DNA from: Selaginella moellendorffii
Lineage: Eukaryota; Streptophyta; Lycopodiopsida; Selaginellales; Selaginellaceae
Assembly (NCBI RefSeq): GCF_000143415.4
Contig: NW_003314275.1
Location: 491,889-555,888, forward strand
Length of the DNA: 64,000 nt
Reading direction: 5' to 3'
A program made the position numbers and the translations under genes. This document shows, in pieces, positions 18,997-29,629 of this stretch (its first letter is position 1; each line of letters starts with the position of its first letter). The notes under the pieces were generated by a model. It ran no database searches and had not been told where the DNA came from. It saw only the letters and a list, made by a program, of their open reading frames with translations.

Positions 18997-21285
18997 CTCA
19001 AGCATTGGTTGTTTGGTGGTGATGTGAGCTGTGGAATGGTTCAAGTAGAGGACTTGGAGCCAGTAGTGGAGCAGGAACGACTGCAGCAGTTTCCCTGCCA
19101 TTTTTATTCTGAAGTTATAGATGGTTCCATTCCAGAGATTGATGAAGAGCCAGCGATCCAGTCTGGAGGACGAGGTAGTAGCCGATACACAGCTCAGCCA
19201 ACTGTCGAAGAGATGAACCTCGGATCAGCCGAGGAGGAAAAGGTGGTGAAGGTCGGAGCTAACTTGCCGGTCCAAGTTAAGGAGAGGTTGAGGCGCCTCT
19301 TTTACAGGTACCTCGACGTGTTTGCATGGTCTTATAGAGACATGCGAGGTGTGGATGTGAAGCTGGCTCAGCACCGGATCATTCTTAAGCCAGGAGCAGT
19401 GCCTATTCGGCAGCGGCCGTATAGGATGAACCCGAATTACTCCAAGACTGTTCGAGAGGAGCTGGAGAAGTTGCTGCGAGCTGGGTTTATTTATGAGGTG
19501 GAAACGAGCCAGTGGCTGTCTCCGATTGTGGTGGTGCCAAAAAAGAATGGTCAGCTGCGAGTCTGTGTGGATTATTGGAAGCTGAACGAGGTGACTGAGA
19601 AGGATGGCTTCCCTCTGCCCTTTACCGACACGGTACTTGATGCTGTGGCGGGACACGAGCTTTATTCCTTCCTCGACGGATTCAGCGGCTATAACCAGGT
19701 GCAGATAGCAGAAGAGGATCAGCTCAAAACCACGTTTGTGACTGAGTGGGGCTGCTACGCCTACAAAGTTATGCCCTTCGGCCTGTGTAATGCACCTGCT
19801 ACCTTTCAGCGGGTTGTCACAGCAGCTTTCCAGCCGTACATGCGAGAGTTTATGGAAGTATTCCTTGACGACTTCAGTGTCTATGGGAGTGAGTTGGCGC
19901 ATGAAGGCCTTCTCGAGAAGTGTTTTGAACGCTGTCAGCACTATGGGATTTCTCTCAACCCGTTCAAGTGTCAGTTATGGGTAACGCATGGAGTGCTGCT
20001 GGGTCAGATAGTGTCAAGAGAAGGTTTAGCTGTTGATCCGGCCAAGACGCAGGTGATCATGCAGCTGGTGTCACCAGAGACTGTGAAGCAATTGCAGGCA
20101 TTTCTTGGGCATGTGGGATATCACCGCCGTTTCGTGAGGAACTTTGCCGAGAAAGCTCTACCCTTGACTAGCCTGCTGAAGAAGGGGGCTAAATATGAGT
20201 GGACAACTGCATGTGAGGCGGCCTTCCAACGCTTGAAACTGGCACTGGTAAACGCGCCGATTTTGAAGATGCCAGATTGGAACCTAGAGTTTCACGTTCA
20301 TGTGGATGCATCAGCAGTGGCCATTGGTGTGGTGCTGTGTCAACGCTCAGATGGACGAGCAAATCATCCAATATGTTACAGCAGCCGTCAACTTTCAACG
20401 GCTGAGAAGAGCTATTCAGCAATTGAGAGGGAAGGACTTGGCATGATCTATGCGATCCAGCAATATCGGCATTATCTACTCGGCAAGGAGTTCGTATTTT
20501 TCCTCGATCATCAGGCATTGAAGTATTTAATAGGGAAGCCATGCAAGACAGGAAGAATCACACGTTGGCTGTTACTACTCCAGGAATTTCAGTTCCGGAT
20601 TGTGTTGAAACCTGGAAGCAGCCATCAGATGCCAGATCACTTATCGAGGCTGCCACCACAGGACAGTGATGAGGAAGTAGGCGTACAGGATGATTTGCCA
20701 GATGCACCTATCTTCCAATTTGAAACAGTGCCGGACTGGTATGCCGAGATGGTTAAGTTCCTTGGCAATGGCGAGTATCCGGCAGGGTTGAATAACCGGC
20801 AGAAGCGACGGCTTCTGTTGCAGAGCCGACTCTATACGATGGTTGGCGGTGTATTATACCGGATTGGACGAGATAGCGTACTGAGGCGGTGTTTGCTACC
20901 ACATGAGACGACTAAGGTGATAGCGGCATGCCATGACTCGTCATATGGAGGCCACTTTGGAACAGAAGCGACGGTGGAGATTATTTGTAGAGCTGGATAT
21001 TGGTGGCCAACATTGAGGAAGGAGGTTACGTACTATGTCAAAACCTGTGACCCTTGTCAGCGAGCAGGGAAGCCTGATAAGCGTGACTACCAGCCTCTTC
21101 ATCCACTGTTGCCAGTGATGCTGTTTGAAAAATGGGGGATTGATTTTTGCGGACCGTTTCCTCCAGCTCGACGGACAGGTTATAAGTATGTACTGGTCTG
21201 CACTGATTACGTTACAAAATGGTCTGAGGTGAAGGCTCTACGGGAGGATACTGGTAAGAAGGTTGCGGACTTTATGAGCAGATAA
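18997..21285 (+). CDS. RT-RNase H-integrase N-part of element C
   Basis: Open for 758 codons or more in the same frame as gag-protease, separated from it only by TGA. RT: VPKKNGQLRVCVDYWKLNEV, ELYSFLDGFSGYNQVQI and the catalytic box FLDDFS near 19862. RNase H: HVDASAVAIGVVL, AIEREGLGMIYAI, FFLDHQALKYL and MPDHLSRL, all key acids present. Integrase zinc region: HDSSYGGHFG...CDPCQRAG. Core: WGIDFCGPFPPA and CTDYVTKWSE. The frame ends at 21285 by a one-base frameshift. It may be made by read-through of the TGA or from a separate start; the sequence does not say which. Confidence 0.88.
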   Translation, partial: LKHWLFGGDVSCGMVQVEDLEPVVEQERLQQFPCHFYSEVIDGSIPEIDEEPAIQSGGRGSSRYTAQPTVEEMNLGSAEEEKVVKVGANLPVQVKERLRRLFYRYLDVFAWSYRDMRGVDVKLAQHRIILKPGAVPIRQRPYRMNPNYSKTVREELEKLLRAGFIYEVETSQWLSPIVVVPKKNGQLRVCVDYWKLNEVTEKDGFPLPFTDTVLDAVAGHELYSFLDGFSGYNQVQIAEEDQLKTTFVTEWGCYAYKVMPFGLCNAPATFQRVVTAAFQPYMREFMEVFLDDFSVYGSELAHEGLLEKCFERCQHYGISLNPFKCQLWVTHGVLLGQIVSREGLAVDPAKTQVIMQLVSPETVKQLQAFLGHVGYHRRFVRNFAEKALPLTSLLKKGAKYEWTTACEAAFQRLKLALVNAPILKMPDWNLEFHVHVDASAVAIGVVLCQRSDGRANHPICYSSRQLSTAEKSYSAIEREGLGMIYAIQQYRHYLLGKEFVFFLDHQALKYLIGKPCKTGRITRWLLLLQEFQFRIVLKPGSSHQMPDHLSRLPPQDSDEEVGVQDDLPDAPIFQFETVPDWYAEMVKFLGNGEYPAGLNNRQKRRLLLQSRLYTMVGGVLYRIGRDSVLRRCLLPHETTKVIAACHDSSYGGHFGTEATVEIICRAGYWWPTLRKEVTYYVKTCDPCQRAGKPDKRDYQPLHPLLPVMLFEKWGIDFCGPFPPARRTGYKYVLVCTDYVTKWSEVKALREDTGKKVADFMSR

Positions 21286-22072
21286 TTACACGGTTTGGAG
21301 TTCCCCTCGAACTGGTGAGTGATCGGGGTACACACTTCTTGAACGAGGCGGTGGCAGCACTGACAGAAACTTATGGAGTTTATCACTCGAAGTCTACTCC
21401 TTACTACCCGCATTGCAATGGTCAAGTGGAGCGTACAAATGGAACTCTTTGCCGGATTGTTACTAAGACCTGCTCAGCTTCTCGGACAGATTGGGATAAG
21501 TGCCTTTTGGATGCAGTCTGGGCGTATCGAGTTGCTTTAAGGTGACCACTCGGTTCTCACCTTTTCAGTTGGTTTATGGGCAGGAAGCCTTATTGCCGGT
21601 GGAGCTTGAAGTTCCAGCCTTGAGGACGGCTGTAGAGCATGCTATGGACTGGGACGGTGCCATACAGCAGAGGCTGAACGAGCTAGAACGATTGGATGAG
21701 ACGAGGCTGCTGGCATTTCAAGCTAGAGAGGCATTGCAGAAGCGGAGAAAGAAATGGCATGATGATCACATTCGAGAGCGAAAGTTTGCAATAGGGGATT
21801 TGGTGCTGCTGTATGACAGCAAGTTTTGGAAGCGGCCAGGAAAACTCAAGATACGGTGGCTGGGCCCTTACGTGGTGGTGAATGTCAACGACAATGGCTC
21901 GGTGCAGGTGGCAGATTTGAGTGGAAACCTGCTGCCAACGCGGATCAATGGTTTCCGATTGAAGAAGTACCATCCACGTTCAAATGATGAAACAGCCGGA
22001 GCTGAGCGAGAGTCCAATGTGTTGGAGCCATCCGAATCAGAGTCGAGGATGACCAGAGCTGAGGCCAGCTGA
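21286..22072 (+). pseudogene. Integrase C-part of element C (two frameshifts)
   Basis: Continues the integrase in another frame from about 21276 (IITRFGVPLELVSDRG with the second catalytic Asp, then CNGQVERTNGTL with the Glu). A second shift near 21540 restores a frame that runs to 22072 through FSPFQLVYGQEALLPVE and a tail GPYVVVNVND...RINGFRLKKYHPR. This tail replaces a chromodomain and is typical of non-chromovirus Ty3/gypsy elements. Two single-base shifts are the main damage in an otherwise complete element. Confidence 0.85.
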
Positions 22073-22460
22073 GAGCTGTGGTTGTAGCTGAATGGGGAAT
22101 TCCAGAATCGAATGGAGGTATGTTGGTGTTTTCATTTAAGAATAAGCGTAGAAGATGCAGGTAGAGTTAGCTGCACGTCCTTGAGAGGAGCAGCTGAAGG
22201 GGGAGATTTTATGAGTTCAGGTGTGGAGCGCCAGGAGGATTTATTTTTGGAGGCTGTAGACGTCAGTGGAGGCGAGCTCAGCAATAGTGTAGGAGAAGAG
22301 AGTTGAAAGAGGCAGAGTGTTGCCGTGTGAGAAGTCAAATGGAGCCAAGTTGAGTGGTGTCCGAGGAAAGTGTAGCAGAGTTGGGTTTGAACCAGTCAAG
22401 AAGTCAGTGGTTAATGGCAATCAGCGTGCCGAGGGCGGCGCGAGTATCAGGGTGGTATGG
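22073..22460 (+). other. Element C: spacer between pol and 3' LTR
   Basis: Purine-rich non-coding stretch. A 64-codon frame at 22112-22306 has no recognisable domain. The last bases before the LTR (GGGTGGTATGG, 22451-22460) are the likely remains of the polypurine tract. Confidence 0.5.
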
Positions 22461-23130
22461 TATCAACCGTATATACGGTCGTATTTTCATACTTGAGGTT
22501 GCTTTTGTGAGTACTGACGTATTTCTAAGTTAGAAAAAAGGTGAAAATTGAAGAAGCTCGCTGAAGAAGCTTCCTATGAATATTTCGTCTAGAGAGAGAA
22601 AAAGTGACGGATTTCAGAAGTGAGAATTTGAAGAAGTTGTCTCTATGAAGTTGAAGATCTGATCAAGGGCAGTTCTTTGGTGGTGAAATCAAGTCGATCA
22701 GAGTTGTGGATGAAAAGTTATTAGCTGGGAAAGTTTCAGCCATTGGTTAGTGTTTAAGTTTTTGGGAGTTTGAAATTAGGGACGGCCATTCAGTTATTTT
22801 ACAGTTCTTGTTTTCTCTCGGGTTCTGGAGTTCTCTTGGCTCGAAGATGGTGAGACCTCCTATAGGCCGTCGAGATCCCGTCGCCGATCGCGTCACCAAT
22901 AACATGCGGATAAGGCGTGCGATCGAGGAGCTGAGAATTCAAGAGGAGCAGCAAATTCCAACTACCTGTCCAACCTGTGGTCAAGTGTGGTACCGTTACT
23001 TACGTGTGATCATAGAAGAGTTACTGCAGGCCCAGCGCACTCAATATGAGTGATTTGTAGTTACTGCTGAAATACAAGCCCTAGGGGAGTCTTTCCCGTC
23101 TTTCTTGGTTGTCGTGTATTTTTTCCCACA
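22461..23130 (+). repeat. 3' LTR of element C
   Basis: 670 bp, same length as the 5' LTR; first bases TA in place of TG. I see about six substitutions compared with 15299-15968. It contains the second copy of the small frame (22847-23053). Confidence 0.92.
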
Positions 23131-25154
23131 ATGACCCCATTGAAACATTCAAATTTCCCACAATACAAACTAGCATTCCATTTATGAAAGGTGTTCAATT
23201 AGCACTTTGTCTCCTTCACGCTACCATATGCATATTTCATTTGCTTTTGCCTCGTATTCCTCTTTAGTTAGTGCATCCATCCATTCCTGACAAAGTTGTT
23301 TGAACTTGTAATAGAAGTCAAATTTGATGCATCGGCAATGTTTATTAACACTCTTTGCCCAATGAAATTCATGACTCTTCTCTCTACCTTGTAATAGTTG
23401 ACTTTTATCACCTTCAAATACTTGTTATATATCCAATTAGTTAGCACTAGCAGCATCTGCTATGAAACCATAGAAGTTGGGTTTCTTCCCAGTTCGCTGT
23501 TCAACAACCTCGGACATACATGTCCAAAAGATGGTTTATGTTTGAAAATTTTGAACCTTGAATTCGGTTATACCTATAGTCAAGTTGCACTACAACCTAT
23601 AGAAGGAATGATTATAATGTAAATCAGTATAAAATCCTTAAAAAATGAATAACCACTTATTTGTGATCATAAACATGAGCTCCCATAGTTGACTAGCCTG
23701 AAACTCGTTCCATGTGGTCGAAATAGATCTAAGAATTAGCCAAGTCCCTATCTCCATCCATATCCAATTGTTATACAAGGTCCACACTAGAAACAGGACT
23801 AAGGGTAAACATCTTAAAGATGAAAGGGTGTTGATTGTTCGAAGTCACTTGGCCAACAAACAAACTCCCATGAATAAACTCATAGGGACATTTTCTTTTT
23901 AGCTCCAAAATCTCATCTAATCCAGATTGAAGCTTTCCATCTCACCCTTCTCACATCCAGTTCTTTATTCTACAAAAAAAAGAGTGTTATTAGTGATAAA
24001 GTAGAGTTAAGTATTAATTATACCTGTTTAAATTTGTCATGGGTTCTATATTTCGAAATAGGTCCTTCAAGCTGTTCTCCGTGAACTCTTTTTTCCTATC
24101 AGATTGTAGCAACATGTCCACCACATAGTCCTTTAGTACAGACTATTGAACACACTTTGGAGTTGTAGCACTTTTCTTCCCAGCCTTTGTAGTAACAGCA
24201 GCCTTCAAATTGTAAAAAGAATCACAGCGGATTCCTTCCTCTATTGCATGTTGGTGGTATCCAACATGCACTGTTGATCTGCCTAAACATCCATCCCATG
24301 GAAGAAAATAATACATTTTCGCATCGCAACATACTTGACACACAGGTGTTGCCCCATATTTGCAACATCTAAACCCTATAGCAAACTTATCATGCCTAGG
24401 GGGATTGATTGCTGAGCCTTCAAAGAAACACATATTCTTGCCATGATCAGAAATGCATTTCTTAGTGACATACTAAAGCTGTCCACCAGAATTGACTATG
24501 GACACAGATCCATTGAAATGAGAGAAGTGGGTTGTCTTTACTCTGCACCAATAATGTGGATCAAGACGCATCTCCATACCCCTTTTCCTACTTGACAAAT
24601 TGGTCAGTGGAAACTCGAAGAATATATTCCCATTATAGGAAGAAAGAAGCTCCTCACCTCTCATGTACTCGAACTCCTTCAATTCTAGCCATAATGATCG
24701 AGATTGCTGAAATGCCTTATCCACCACTTCAAAAACTGGTCCAGAAGGAACGCACCCTACTTGTCTGGGAAGCTATGTCGGGAACCTCATCTTCTTCATT
24801 TTCGTCACTAGAGATAATAACAACTTCATCTTTCACTCCTTGCACAATTGACTGTGAAACTGATGTGCTCTCCTCTCCTTGCTTTGAAGATCCTGTAAAT
24901 AAAATCTCTTGACCAGTACATCTATCAAGATCCCATTGAATCCCATTCTCTCCCATACCACTGTCGAGAAGAATGGATTTTTCAATCTGATTACCCTTAT
25001 CATGACATACATTTTCCAAACTAATTGATCCCGGTTTCAACTTGAATCTTCTGCAGAGGAAGATCTCTCCTATAACACTCTTAGAGAAAACAATTAGAGG
25101 CTCTTGATTGAACTTCAAATAGAATTCTCTCATATCTTCTCCTTGCTCAAGCAC
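23131..25154 (-). pseudogene. Zinc-finger/DDE transposase-like pseudogene, 5' part
   Basis: Read from 25154 leftward. N-terminal acidic region (VIISSDENEEDEVPDIA), a frameshift near 24735, then ELKEFEYMRGEELL and MRLDPHYWCRVKTTHFSHFN. A Cys/His-rich zinc-binding region follows (KKCISDHGKNMCFF, GFRCCKYG, CQVCCDAKMYYF) that ends STVHVGYHQHAI, like GCM1/WRKY/FLYWCH fingers of Mutator-type transposases. After a GT-AG intron (about 24023-23974) comes CPYEFIHGSLFVGQVTSNNQ, then LANSWIYFDHMERVSGWSTM. After another intron: KPNFYGFIADAASAN and KSHEFHWAKSVNKH, where catalytic acids would be expected. At least eight stops. Many resemble CAG-to-TAG and TGG-to-TAG/TGA changes. Transposase is an inference; the family is unnamed to me. 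Confidence 0.6.
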
Positions 25155-25600
25155 TTAGAAATAAATTGGGGAGAAACTGATAAGAAAGAACAAAGATATT
25201 CTTTTGTATTATGAGCATTAATTAGTTGTGTCCTTGCAAAGGACAAGTTAATTATTTTAACAAAATATACAACTGTTTAGAATCTAGAGAGATATGAGAA
25301 TCTTAAAGAGCCACCCATATTAATTGTATAATTGATTGTGAGAGGAATAATATTGTTGAAATGTGTAGCGCACCTTATCTCTCTCCCCTTAAGCCAACTG
25401 GAAAAGGGGCAATTGCTTGATGAGAGAGCCCTTAGTGGCTATTTTATCCCCATTTATCCCCCAAGGTTCCAAGGATCCACGGTGACAGTATATCCAAATC
25501 TCATCCCATGATCACATGCGCTACACTATGAATGTGGTTATGAGCGAGAAGCACTAGTCAATCACAAAAGTTGTAGCATTGATTGTTTGTTCTCCCTCTC
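25155..25600. other. Left half of shared intergenic region
   Basis: AT-rich sequence upstream of the minus-strand transposase-like gene and, once B1 is removed, upstream of the plus-strand ParB/methyltransferase-like gene at 35515. It may hold both promoters and further 5' exons, but I see no reliable promoter motif. It ends with the B1 target duplication CTCTC (25596-25600). Confidence 0.45.
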
Positions 25601-25833
25601 TGTTAGGTGCCAACTTTGACTACGTGGTCAACGTCAGTCAAAGGGAGGCTCAAGGGTATATTAAGGCATGTTAGGATAATGGACTTAACTTACCTAGGGG
25701 CTCATAGTGGAGCGGCAGGCAGTGGAGCTTTTGAGGTAGCTCGGGGGTGGTTGGGTGGTGAGGAACCTCAAGAGGTGGCATAGCATAGTCTAGGGTGACA
25801 AGATCTCTATTTTTTTTGCGCCGGATCATAACA
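25601..25833 (+). repeat. 5' LTR of B1 and primer site
   Basis: 233 bp, TGTTAGGTGCC to GGATCATAACA. The primer site TGGTATCAGAG (25835-25845) is complementary to the 3' end of initiator-Met tRNA. Confidence 0.93.
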
Positions 25834-25857
25834 TTGGTATCAGAGAAGTTGGTTGCA

Positions 25858-26868
25858 ATGGCTGACCAAGCTGAACACTGGAATCCTATTGTCGATGGTG
25901 GTGCCGACGAAGCTGTGGAGATTTGGACTATTCAAGATGTGGTTCATGAGCTGCGAGCCCTTAATCGAAATTAGCAAGAGATGCAAGATGAGATGCATGG
26001 CATGATGGACACCATGCGTAGGCGTGTTGAGGCACTTGAGGCTGGATGGGGTAGCGCTCCAAGTAAGCCTTCTTTGGTAGATCGATTCAAGATTCCAACT
26101 TTTCTGGTGATGGTGGTGTGGACGAGTGTCTTGCTTAGCTAGCCAATGTGAAGAAGTTCTTGGCTGCTAGAAGAACTCCAGATGCAGAGGCTTTAGTGGC
26201 TATTCCGATAGTTTTGTGTGATGTGGGTCTTCGATGGTGGAATTGGCTTGAGGAGTCCTGTGTTGCGGATAAGAAACCACCAGTGTCTATCATGGATGAG
26301 TTTGAGGTTGCTTTTTGTTTACGTTTTGCCCCTCATTATGACGTGGAGAATGCTCGTATAGAACTTCGACATTTCCAGCAAGGGAAAATGACGCTCAGGG
26401 ACTATATTGAGAAGCTTACTCACTTGATTAGTTGTATTCTAATGAAGGATCCAAATCAAAACAAGTCCTATTTCATTGATGGCCTACATAGTGAGAGCAT
26501 GCGGCAACATTTGCGTCATTCTCAGCCTACAAAGAGTTTGGAGGAGCTCTTTGATGCAGCTCGTCGACTTGACAATGACAAGCACAAGTCTCGCAAGCGT
26601 TCACGGAGTCTTTCTATCGAGAATTGTTATGATGATCACTGTGGACACAAGGATGGGAACAAGCATCACAAGTTGAAGTCGGTGGTGACTACTTCAGATG
26701 CAAAGGGGTCCAAGAAGCAGAAGTTCTTTGTGAAGAATTATAGACAGGGTTGTCATCATTGCGGCGAACTTAAACACTATAAGGCTGATTGTCCGGAGTT
26801 GAAGAATAAGTAACAGGACAAGAAGAATGGCCAATCTTCTTCTCACGGTAAGTCAGATACTAAAAAGT
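25858..26868 (+). pseudogene. gag of B1
   Basis: ATG at 25858 (MADQAEHWNPIVDGG). An in-frame TAG at 25972-25974 is shared with B2 (39070-39072). A one-base deletion near 26105 shifts the frame compared with B2. The capsid region is open at 26148-26813: KKFLAARRTPDAEALVAIPI, FEVAFCLRFAPHYDVENA and LRDYIEKLTHLISCIL. A zinc knuckle follows (CHHCGELKHYKADC, CX2CX4HX4C). Stop TAA at 26811. Forms the particle and packages RNA; not functional here. Confidence 0.85.
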
Positions 26869-27700
26869 TGCAAACTTTGCAGTGTGAGGATGAGGAAAAT
26901 GACCATTCCGGTCGGAGGAAGCGACTTTCGATCGTTGCTCGTCAGCCCAACTGTGTGTGGAACAAGATGGAGCTCAAGGATATGCGTGAATCAGCTTTAA
27001 TGCTAGAGGGCGTGTTCCGTGGTGATCCAATGCGGATTTTACTAGATAGTGGGAGCGATGACAACTTTGTTTCGGCAAAGTTTGTTGCGGAGCATAGCCT
27101 AGTCACACGTGGAGTTCTTCCATACATAGTGGAAGGTGCAACTACCTCTACTTAGCATTTCGATGCTTGTATCGAGCGGCTGAAAGTGTTGGTTGGCAAA
27201 ACCACACTTGTGGAGACTTTTTATCTCGCGGATATCCATCGTGTGGATCTCATTTTTGGGATGCCATGGTTGGTGAAGGTGGATCCCAAGATAAAGTGGA
27301 GTATTAAACGTATCTTGCTGGAGTATGGTGGCATTAAAGATGTGTGGTTTGGCAAGGGCGTTCAACCACTAGTTGTTATGCTCTTTGCTACATCTTTGAA
27401 GCGGGCTTGTCGTAATGGAAAAGCATTTTCAAGTTACTTGCTGTTTGTTTATGACTTGGGGGATCCAGGCATGTGTGGGGGAGAAGCAGCAATATGGGAT
27501 GTACTTGACGAGTTTTCTGATGTTTTTCCATCTGAACTTCCTCATTGGATTGCCAGGTGTGGAGCATGGGATTACATTGGAGCTGGGGACGCGGCCAATT
27601 TACTGGCGTCCATTTCGGTTAAGTTATGCGGAGGAGCAAGAAGTTCAACGACAAGTCAAAGAGTTACTTGAGTTTGGATTTATTTAGCCAAGTAAGTCTC
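26869..27700 (+). pseudogene. Protease and RT start of B1
   Basis: Retropepsin motif RILLDSGSDDNFVSAKF near 27034-27085. An in-frame TAG at about 27152 stands where B2 has CAG. Then VDLIFGMPWLVKVDP. A frameshift lies near 27555, where B1 reads CATTGGATTGCCAG and B2 reads CATGGATTGCCTCC. The region leads into RT (ITLELG, then RPIYWRPFRLSYAEEQEV). Confidence 0.8.
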
Positions 27701-28300
27701 TGTTTGGTGCTCCAATCTTGCTTGTGAAGAAGAAGGACGGTTCAATGTGGATGTGTATTGAGTACCGCACTTTAAACAAGAAGACAGTGAAGGATAAGAT
27801 TCCGATGCCACGTGTGGATGATATCCTGGACAAGCTTGGTGAAGCACGAGTGTTTACCAAGATTGATCTGAGGAGTGGATATCATCAGATTGAGTTATGC
27901 CGTTTGGTTTGACGAATGCACCGGCCACATTTACTCGGTTGATGACGGAGGTATTTAGGCGTTATCTTCATGAGTTTGTTGAGATTTTCTTGGACGATAT
28001 TCTTGTTTTTAGCAAGAATATGGAGGAGCATAGGTACATTTGCGCAAGGTTCTTTTGTTACTTCGAGATAGCAAACTTTATGTGAAGAAGAGGAAATGTG
28101 AATTTGCAAAGTCGGAGGTGGAATATCTAGGCCATATTATGACATCTAAGGGTGTCAAGACGGATCCAAGGAAGGTGGCTATGGTGGAAAATTGGCTTAC
28201 ACCAACTATAGTGGCCGAGTTGCGCAGTTTTCTTGGTATAGCTAGTTACTACCGATGTTTTCAACATAAGTTTGTAGAGGTGGCTATTCCTTTGACGCGG
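27701..28300 (+). pseudogene. Reverse transcriptase of B1
   Basis: [20 protein letters not shown] (usual C-I-D-Y is C-I-E-Y), [36 protein letters not shown] and the catalytic FLDDILVF near 27988. About 70 bp present in B2 (41000-41054) are missing at about 27893. Another shift lies near 28035. Inactive. Confidence 0.85.
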
Positions 28301-28800
28301 TTGTTACGCAAGAATGTGCCATTCGAATGGAAGAAGCCACAAGAGGAGAGTTTTGTGGCGCTGAAACGATTGTTGAGCGAGACTCTAGTGCTTCGCATTG
28401 CTGATCCATCGAAACCTTACGAGGTGACATGCGATGCGAGTGGTTATGCATTGGGAGGAGTTCTCATGCAAGAGGGACAGCCTATTGCATATGAGAGTCG
28501 AACTTTGAATTCCGCGGAGCAACGCTATTCCACATATGAGCAAGAGTTACTCTTTATTGTTCATGCTTTGCGGACGTGGCGGCACTATCTTTATAGTGCA
28601 ATATTCATGGTGTTGACAGATCATAAACCACTTATATATCTTTTCACACAGAAGGAGTTGAACATTAGGCAAGCTTGTTGGATGGTCAAACTCATAGAGT
28701 TTGGGGAGTTAATCAAATGTGGTGGCAAATGCTTTATCTCGTGTTTGTCATATGACGATGTCACAAACACGATTTTGTCATCATTTGAGTAAGGTGGTCA
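28301..28800 (+). pseudogene. RNase H of B1
   Basis: In frame 28040-28792: CDASGYALGGVLMQEG, YSTYEQELLFIVHAL and LTDHKPLIYLF hold the catalytic acids. A deletion near 28710 removes the equivalent of HRSGKSNVVADALSR seen in B2, and the frame then reads out of register. Confidence 0.85.
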
Positions 28801-29624
28801 GCAAGTTTGGGTAGTTGGTTGAGCATGCTCAAACTCAGGATGCTAAGGTGGCTTCTTTGCGAGACCAAATGAAAGCCCCTTTCTCATTGATGGATGGGAT
28901 TCTTTAATACAATGGCTGTGTATATTTGCCATGGGTGGATGCATTAATTCCTCAAGTTTTATTCCATTATCATGATCGTCCAGAGGCTAGTCATTTTGGG
29001 GGGAAGAAGACATATGAGTTGATTATGCACAATTTTTATTGGAGGAATATGAAGGTTGATATCCTCAAGTATTGTAAATCATGCAAGCTCTATCAGCGGG
29101 TTAAGGTGCAACATGAGAAGCGGGGGGACTTTTGCAACCTTTACCTATTCCTTAGAGCCATTGGTGTAGTATCTCTATGGACTTCATCACTTGTTTGCCA
29201 CGAACACAGAGGCAAAAGGAGCAAGCATAGGTCATAGTGGATCGGTTGATGAAGTATATGCGGTTGTTGGCTCTTTGGAAGACTGTCACTACCTCAGACT
29301 TGCTGGAGTTTACTTGGAGAAGGTTTTTCCTGATTTTGGTTTGCCAGAGGACATCATTTGTGATCGAGATTCAAAGTTCACCAGTGGATTTTGGAAAAGC
29401 TTTGCAAAGGCTATGCAAGTAACTTTGAAACTCTCGAGTGGAGATCATCCTCAAACAGATGGGCAAACCGAGTGTGTGAATTAGGTGGTGGAGGATATAC
29501 TACATTGTAGCATTGGTCAAAGGCAAGAACAATGGGATCTATATCTTCCATTAGTGCAATTTTCTTACAACAATAGCCAACACAGTGGAACCAAGCTAAG
29601 TCCTTACTTTGCCATGTTTGGAAG
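28801..29624 (+). pseudogene. Integrase of B1, part before D2
   Basis: Zinc region: FHYHDRPEASHFGGKKTYEL...CKSCKLYQRVK, in which the last Cys of the CxxC pair is Tyr (B2 has CELC). A TAG at 29153-29155 is shared with B2 (42330-42332). The core is readable at 29191-29484: VFPDFGLPEDIICDRDSKF (second Asp) and GDHPQTDGQTECVN (Glu). The gene is cut at 29629 by D2, within the target GCATC. Confidence 0.85.
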
Positions 29625-29629
29625 GCATC

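Larger units (their letters stand above)
15299..23130 (+). mobile_element. Ty3/gypsy element C, nearly intact
   Basis: Complete 7832-bp LTR retrotransposon with two 670-bp LTRs, TG...CA-type ends and a perfect 5-bp duplication ATGAC (15294-15298 and 23131-23135). I count about six differences between the LTRs, so it is the youngest coding element here. The order is gag-protease (to 18996), RT-RNase H-integrase (to 22072), then a 390-bp non-coding stretch. There is no chromodomain. It sits in an exon of the transposase-like pseudogene. Its non-chromovirus (Athila/Tat-like) placement comes from the RT and protease motifs and the integrase tail. Confidence 0.93.
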
